Part shown: positions 59,325 to 64,000 of the stretch, one piece after another
How the letters are laid out: each line of letters starts with the position of its first letter
How positions within the stretch are numbered: position 1 is the stretch's first letter
Assembly: GCF_026262505.1 (NCBI RefSeq)
Contig: NC_067207.1
Span: 30,100,082 to 30,164,081 of the forward strand
Origin: Trichomonas vaginalis G3
Lineage: Eukaryota; Parabasalia; Trichomonadida; Trichomonadidae
Length of the DNA: 64,000 nucleotides
Reading direction: 5' to 3'
Made by a program: the position numbers and the translations under genes
The notes under the pieces: model-generated
What the model saw: only the letters and a program-made list of their open reading frames with translations
Told to the model about the DNA's origin: nothing
The model's database searches: none

Positions 59325-59567
59325 ATGGGTTTCTTCAGTAGTATTGGAAACTTCTTCAGAAGAGTTGGAAGAGGTATATGGAATGGAATAAAAACCGTAG
59401 GAAGAGGAATTTGGAACGGAGTCAAAAATATTGGTAAAAGGGTAGGTCAGTTTGTTGGTATTATACCTAAAGACCCTGAACCAGAAGAGCAAGCTCCTGT
59501 TATACAACAGCCTGAACCTGCACCACAGTCTAGTTGGCAACCAAATCCAACACCTCAACCGTATTAA
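59325..59567 (+). CDS. 80-residue amphipathic protein (copy 2)
   Basis: MGFFSSIGNFFRRVGRGIWN; differs from the 22,260 copy by a few residues at the start (KI to SI, RN to RR), keeping the amphipathic cationic pattern. Confidence 0.63.
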   Translation: MGFFSSIGNFFRRVGRGIWNGIKTVGRGIWNGVKNIGKRVGQFVGIIPKDPEPEEQAPVIQQPEPAPQSSWQPNPTPQPY

Positions 59568-59571
59568 AAAA

Positions 59572-59693
59572 TTATATTTTTACCGTTCGATAGTAGTTGT
59601 ATATGAAACTAAGTTCTAAGTAAAACGCATGGTATAATGGAATTATTCTTTTTCTTCCATCTGTAGTAAACCATACTTGAAAGTCTGAAATAC
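59572..59693 (-). pseudogene. 3' end of the 282-residue element gene (copy 2), truncated
   Basis: Only the last ~40 codons, ending at 59,572 like the 22,507 copy, are present; the 5' part is replaced by unrelated DNA from about 59,694. Confidence 0.75.
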
Positions 59694-59711
59694 TCTTATA
59701 TACGAAAAAAA

Positions 59712-59763
59712 GAGATCTGACATTGTGTCAGATCTCAGTAAAAGTGACATTTACATGTCAAAA
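59712..59763. repeat. Two short palindromes at the array edge
   Basis: GAGATCTGAC-attgt-GTCAGATCTC (59,712-59,736), then TGACAT-ttac-ATGTCA (about 59,745-59,760). They join the truncated Polinton copy to the hairpin array. Confidence 0.75.
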
Positions 59764-59790
59764 AAATAGAATGAGTTTAAGTAATTAAAA

Positions 59791-61556
59791 TTGAGGGTGA
59801 GAGTAGTATTGTATGAAATAATATCTCTCACCCTCCAATTCATCCTATGGCGCCGAAAAAATTTTGGTGAAATGCGACCACATTTCACCAAAATTTCTCG
59901 GCGCCATATAGAGAACTAGAGCCTGTGAGGTACTGATACTATCCATGTACCTCGCAGGCTCTAGTTCCAAGCCAAAATGGCTAAAAATTGCCCGCAATTG
60001 TTCACATTGCGGGCAATTTTTAGCCATTTTGGCTGGGAATTGGAGGGTGAGAGTAGTATTGTATGAAATAATATCTCTCACCCTCCAATTCATCCTATGG
60101 CGCCGAAAAAATTTTGGTGAAATGCGACCACATTTCACCAAAATTTCTCGGCGCCATATAGAGAACTAGAGCCTGTGAGGTACTGATACTATCCATGTAC
60201 CTCGCAGGCTCTAGTTCCAAGCCAAAATGGCTAAAAATTGCCCGCAATTGTTCACATTGCGGGCAATTTTTAGCCATTTTGGCTGGGAATTGGAGGGTGA
60301 GAGTAGTATTGTATGAAATAATATCTCTCACCCTCCAATTCATCCTATGGCGCCGAAAAAATTTTGGTGAAATGCGACCACATTTCACCAAAATTTCTCG
60401 GCGCCATATAGAGAACTAGAGCCTGTGAGGTACTGATACTATCCATGTACCTCGCAGGCTCTAGTTCCAAGCCAAAATGGCTAAAAATTGCCCGCAATTG
60501 TTCACATTGCGGGCAATTTTTAGCCATTTTGGCTGGGAATTGGAGGGTGAGAGTAGTATTGTATGAAATAATATCTCTCACCCTCCAATTCATCCTATGG
60601 CGCCGAAAAAATTTTGGTGAAATGCGACCACATTTCACCAAAATTTCTCGGCGCCATATAGAGAACTAGAGCCTGTGAGGTACTGATACTATCCATGTAC
60701 TCGCAGGCTCTAGTTCCAAGCCAAAATGGCTAAAAATTGCCCGCAATTGTTCACATTGCGGGCAATTTTTAGCCATTTTGGCTGGGAATTGGAGGGTGAG
60801 AGTAGTATTGTATGAAATAATATCTCTCACCCTCCAATTCATCCTATGGCGCCGAAAAAATTTTGGTGAAATGCGACCACATTTCACCAAAATTTCTCGG
60901 CGCCATATAGAGAACTAGAGCCTGTGAGGTACTGATACTATCCATGTACCTCGCAGGCTCTAGTTCCAAGCCAAAATGGCTAAAAATTGCCCGCAATTGT
61001 TCACATTGCGGGCAATTTTTAGCCATTTTGGCTGGGAATTGGAGGGGAGAGTAGTATTGTATGAAATAATATCTCTCACCCTCCAATTCATCCTATGGCG
61101 CCGAAAAAATTTTGGTGAAATGCGACCACATTTCACCAAAATTTCTCGGCGCCATATAGAGAACTAGAGCCTGTGAGGTACTGATACTATCCATGTACCT
61201 CGCAGGCTCTAGTTCCAAGCCAAAATGGCTAAAAAATTGCCCGCAATTGTTCACATTGCGGGCAATTTTTAGCCATTTTGGCTGGGAATTGGAGGGTGAG
61301 AGTAGTATTGTATGAAATAATATCTCTCACCCTCCAATTCATCCTATGGCGCCGAAAAAATTTTGGTGAAATGCGACCACATTTCACCAAAATTTCTCGG
61401 CGCCATATAGAGAACTAGAGCCTGTGAGGTACTGATACTATCCATGTACCTCGCAGGCTCTAGTTCCAAGCCAAAATGGCTAAAAATTGCCCGCAATGTG
61501 AACAATTGCGGGCAATTTTTAGCCATTTTGGCTGGGAATTGGAGGGTGAGAGTAGT
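59791..61556. repeat. Tandem array of 250-bp units, each made of four long hairpins
   Basis: Seven full units start at about 59,791, 60,041, 60,291, 60,541, 60,790, 61,040 and 61,290; an eighth is cut at 61,556. In unit 2: hairpin A 60,038-60,090 (arms AATTGGAGGGTGAGAG), B 60,096-60,158 (TATGGCGCCGA and TTTTGGTGAAATG), C 60,163-60,217 (GAACTAGAGCCTGTGAGGTA, one G-T wobble) and D 60,220-60,284 (AGCCAAAATGGCTAAAAATT; 29-bp perfect arms). Hairpins fill over 90 percent of each unit. Units differ by single-base changes and indels only. No protein is encoded. Confidence 0.97.
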
Positions 61557-61675
61557 AAAAAAAAAAAAAAAAAAAAAAAAAAGGTAGTGGGGCTTCCAGG
61601 CACTTCGTGCCCTCTAGCCCCCCGTCAGTTTTTCTGTCACTTTTCAGGTAAAAACATTTTTATTATATATATAAA

Positions 61676-62492
61676 ATGAATTTTACAAAACCACCGTTAC
61701 CCTTCTTTGGAAATAAGAGTAGATGTAAAGATATTCTATTGAGAGAACTTAAGAAACTATCGAATGGTCTAACATTTGTAGATTTGTTCGGTGGAAGTTT
61801 CTATATATCCCATCTGTGCCATACCGTATTCCCAGACTCAAAGATTATATGCAATGACTTCGACAACTATATGAACCGTCTCAAACATATACCAGACACT
61901 AACAAAATATTGAAAGAGTTAAAGAAAAGATACCTATAGGTAAGATGGAACGTATACCATTAGATAAGAAAAATACTGTCAGAGAGGTTTTGAAAAAGGC
62001 AGAGTATATTGACTGGGATAGTATATCTGCTAGACTATTATATAGTGGTGCTATAAGAGTTCATGACATTGAAACACTTATGTCAAAAGTTTTATATCTT
62101 AACTATACAAATGTTTTCAAAGAGAACATAGAAAATATATTGAGGGTATAGAGTTTGTGAGATGTCATTGGACAGAGTTGTATGAAAAATATAAAGACAA
62201 AGAAAATGTTTTCTTTATAGTGGACCCGCCGTTCTATAACACATGGGATTTTCAATACCAAGTAGACTGGACTTTGAGAGACTCTTTAGAAACTTTAGAC
62301 GTTTTACATAACCATCCATGCTTTTACTTTACATCCGATAAAAGTGGTTTGGAAAGTGTCATGAGATGGTTAGAGGACATACATGACTATGAGTTTAGAT
62401 ATGACAAGATAGAATATGAGAGAGGTCCTATAAACCGGAGAAAGTGTCATAACAAAGAAATTTTATTGGTAAGTAAATGTGGTTTGAAATAG
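61676..62492 (+). pseudogene. Dam-like methyltransferase (copy 3), two 1-bp deletions
   Basis: The same gene as 20,921, with a base lost in an A-run near 61,925 and another near 62,132. The three frame pieces each keep the family sequence, including VDLFGGSFY and VDPPFYNT. Inactive as it stands. Confidence 0.85.
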
Positions 62493-62608
62493 GACTACTT
62501 GTTTTAGGTTTTTTCCATTGTGTCATTTACTTATTTGACGTGGCAGAAAGATATAGAGAATATGAAGATGAACCAATGCCTGCAAATGTTCAGCATATGT
62601 ACTCGTAA
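62477..62608 (+). CDS. 43-residue membrane peptide (copy 3)
   Basis: Frame intact from ATG 62,477 to TAA 62,606-62,608, although the overlapping methyltransferase is broken. Confidence 0.55.
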   Translation: MWFEIGLLVLGFFHCVIYLFDVAERYREYEDEPMPANVQHMYS

Positions 62609-62632
62609 GAGATATTTTTATCTAATATTAAA

Positions 62633-62996
62633 ATGGACGCACAGAACTTAGCGAATGCACAGCAACCTGGACAACCAAACCCAGAGAATATTCCAAATGA
62701 AGTTAGAATACAAACTGCAATGGCAAACTATGGTCAAGTGCCAACAGATGTACAAATGCAAACTGCCATGTCAAATGACGCTGCGTTAGGTTTGCCACCA
62801 TGGTATGCAAATATGAGATGGAAAGAGTTTTATACAAACCCTGAAGTGGGATATAAACAACTCTATGCAGATGACGCGAACACAGGAGTTGACCCAGAGT
62901 ATGTTTTCTACCAGAGGAGAAATAGAATGTATGAGCTCCAGTTAAAGAATGCTATGGAACTCAGAAGGAAAACGTAAGAGACTAGGCGGACATTAG
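62633..62996 (+). pseudogene. 120-residue element protein (copy 3), frameshifted near the end
   Basis: Identical to the other copies up to NAMEL, then an inserted base changes the tail (RRKT and stop at 62,977); the original stop lies at 62,994. Confidence 0.75.
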
Positions 62997-63014
62997 ATTT
63001 TTACATATAGTAAA

Positions 63015-63256
63015 ATGGGTTTCTTCAGTAGTATTGGAAACTTCTTTCGAAATGTTGGAAGAGGTATATGGAATGGAATAAAAACCGTAGGAAGAGGAAT
63101 TTGGAACGGTGTCAAAAATATTGGTAAAAGAGTAGGTCAGTTCGTTGGTATTATACCTAAAGACCCTGAACCAGAAGAACAAGCTCCTGTTATACAACAG
63201 CCTGAACCTGCACCACAGTCTAGTTGGCAACAAATCCAACACCTCAACCGTATTAA
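63015..63256 (+). pseudogene. 80-residue amphipathic protein (copy 3), tail frameshift
   Basis: MGFFSSIGNFFRNVGRGIWN and the rest as in copy 1 until QSSWQ, where one base is missing; the frame then runs on to 63,293. The amphipathic part is unaffected. Confidence 0.7.
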
Positions 63257-63258
63257 AA

Positions 63259-64000
63259 TTATATTTTTACCGTTCGATAGTAGTTGTATATGAAACTAAG
63301 TTCTAAGTAAAACGCGTGGTATAATGGAATTATTCTCTTTCTTCCATCTGTAGTAAACCATACTTGAAAGTCTGAAATACTTCCACTTGGTGGTTCGTAT
63401 AGCTTTGTAGGTTTTTCGTAAAAGTCATTTGCCAAGCATAAAAAAGAGTTTTTGTGCACCAGAAAATGAAGCATGAACTATAATAGCATCTGAGTCGAAA
63501 ACATCTTTAAATAAATATGGTTCATCTCTTGCATATCGACTGTAAATATTTGCTAAAGGAAGTTTGACTTTCTGATTTAACATTCTTTGCAAATAATACC
63601 ATGAATTGCAGTGAATTCTGTATATATTTGTTCGTCTTTCTTTGGATTGTCTTCGTAGATTTGAAATGACACTTGTGAATTTTGTTTGTCATATACAATT
63701 CTCACATAAAGTGTGCTCTCGGTATTTGCATATTCATCAGCATATTTTGCATAACATGAATTTTTTTATCTTCTATATTTTTTAACGCAGTCTGTAGAGA
63801 AGATGAAAGGTCAACTTGTATTAGCTCAATTTCTTCCCACATTTTTCGTTTCCCTTCAGATATATAATCTATATGAAACCTTACAATAAATGGAAAACTT
63901 TATCTTCTACAGACACAAACTTCATTCTACGAAAGCCAATAGCTTTTGTGACAGATGGGTCTCTTAGCCATCTTAATGGGTAGTCAAAACGATAGCCTTC
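63259..64000 (-). pseudogene. 282-residue element gene (copy 3), partial, diverged middle and indels
   Basis: The first ~210 bases (63,259-63,470) match 22,507-22,720 closely, with an inserted T. The region 63,480-63,900 is only distantly related. The last ~90 bases again match the N-terminal part (AIGFRRMKF to YPLRWL). The gene runs off the window. The pattern suggests exchange of the middle part between paralogues. Confidence 0.7.

Larger units (their letters stand above)
57704..59693 (+). mobile_element. Polinton-like element copy 2, left 2 kb only
   Basis: 22 A, then the same GGTAGTGGGGCTTCC terminal repeat, leader and first four genes as element 1, with few differences. It breaks off at about 59,693 inside the minus-strand gene, at a point matching about 22,628 of element 1. 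Hairpin-rich DNA follows. All complete genes in this copy are open, unlike in copy 3. Confidence 0.9.
61557..64000 (+). mobile_element. Polinton-like element copy 3, left end (runs off the window)
   Basis: 26 A, then GGTAGTGGGGCTTCCAGGCA; inserted inside hairpin A of the eighth unit (after GAGAGTAGT). The leader between the terminal repeat and the methyltransferase is shortened by about 190 bases compared with copy 1. Several 1-bp indels break its genes. Beyond 63,480 its sequence diverges from element 1, then converges again near 63,905. Confidence 0.9.

Noticed and set aside
59845..61526. Repeated 60-98-codon open frames on both strands of the hairpin array
   Set aside because: They exist only because the 250-bp repeat happens to be open; they appear equally on both strands, read through palindromes, and change with single-base indels between units.
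59791..61556. CRISPR array
   Set aside because: Period is 250 bp with no unique spacers; the hairpins themselves repeat, and the context is a eukaryotic genome.

Overview
The window is AT-rich, intron-poor nuclear DNA from a parabasalid protist, most likely Trichomonas vaginalis or a close relative. The reasons are initiator-like TCAYW motifs 10-30 bases before several intronless genes, an ankyrin protein of the kind expanded in trichomonads, tandem glycine-rich surface-protein genes, a mariner transposase fragment, a flagellar coiled-coil gene, and repeated insertion of large Polinton/Maverick-type elements. The species is inferred, not proven.

Host block 1 (1-20,647) holds a gene end, an ERGIC/Erv41-46-like cargo receptor, a small basic protein, a USP-family deubiquitinase, a broken BTB-like gene, a multi-pass membrane protein, an ankyrin protein and a 2,096-residue DmX/Rabconnectin-3/Rav1-like WD40 protein that probably serves V-ATPase assembly. 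The spaces between hold gene remnants, a TTGGCAATT-repeat insertion (about 6.5-7.5 kb) and a degenerate hairpin cluster (about 19.0-19.35 kb).

Element 1 (20,648-43,109) is an essentially full-length 22.5-kb Polinton-like integrated virus. It has structured terminal inverted repeats and a 5-bp AATTA target duplication, and it splits a host membrane-protein gene. It carries a Dam-like adenine methyltransferase, small amphipathic or structural proteins, a bacteriophage-like HTH-repeat fibre, a retroviral-type integrase, a KilA-N plus GIY-YIG-like protein, an FtsK/A32-like packaging ATPase, an SF3 (D5-like) helicase, a candidate penton protein, a candidate double-jelly-roll major capsid protein and large coiled-coil or Q-rich structural proteins. 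I see no protein-primed DNA polymerase B and no adenain-type protease. Many core genes carry frameshifts. Most element genes are preceded by a TTTTTAY(N)xAAATG motif not seen before host genes.

Host block 2 (43,110-57,703) is a transposon graveyard. It holds the 3' half of the split membrane gene, a tRNA-like relic, a mariner fragment, two glycine-rich paralogues sharing one in-frame TGA, and a second copy of the membrane gene split by a 949-bp TIR element that contains an array of long hairpins. It also holds a MULE-like 1.1-kb element with a 10-bp target duplication, two copies of a dispersed repeat in opposite orientation, and a truncated CFAP58-like flagellar gene.

Block 3 (57,704-64,000) has a truncated second left end of the Polinton-like element, then a tandem array of seven and a bit 250-bp units made almost wholly of four long hairpins, then a third, frameshifted left end inserted inside that array. 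The four-hairpin, 250-bp architecture also occurs inside the 949-bp element. One hairpin there shows compensatory changes relative to the array, so base pairing has been maintained while sequence changed. This hairpin-array family is the least explained and most interesting structure in the window.
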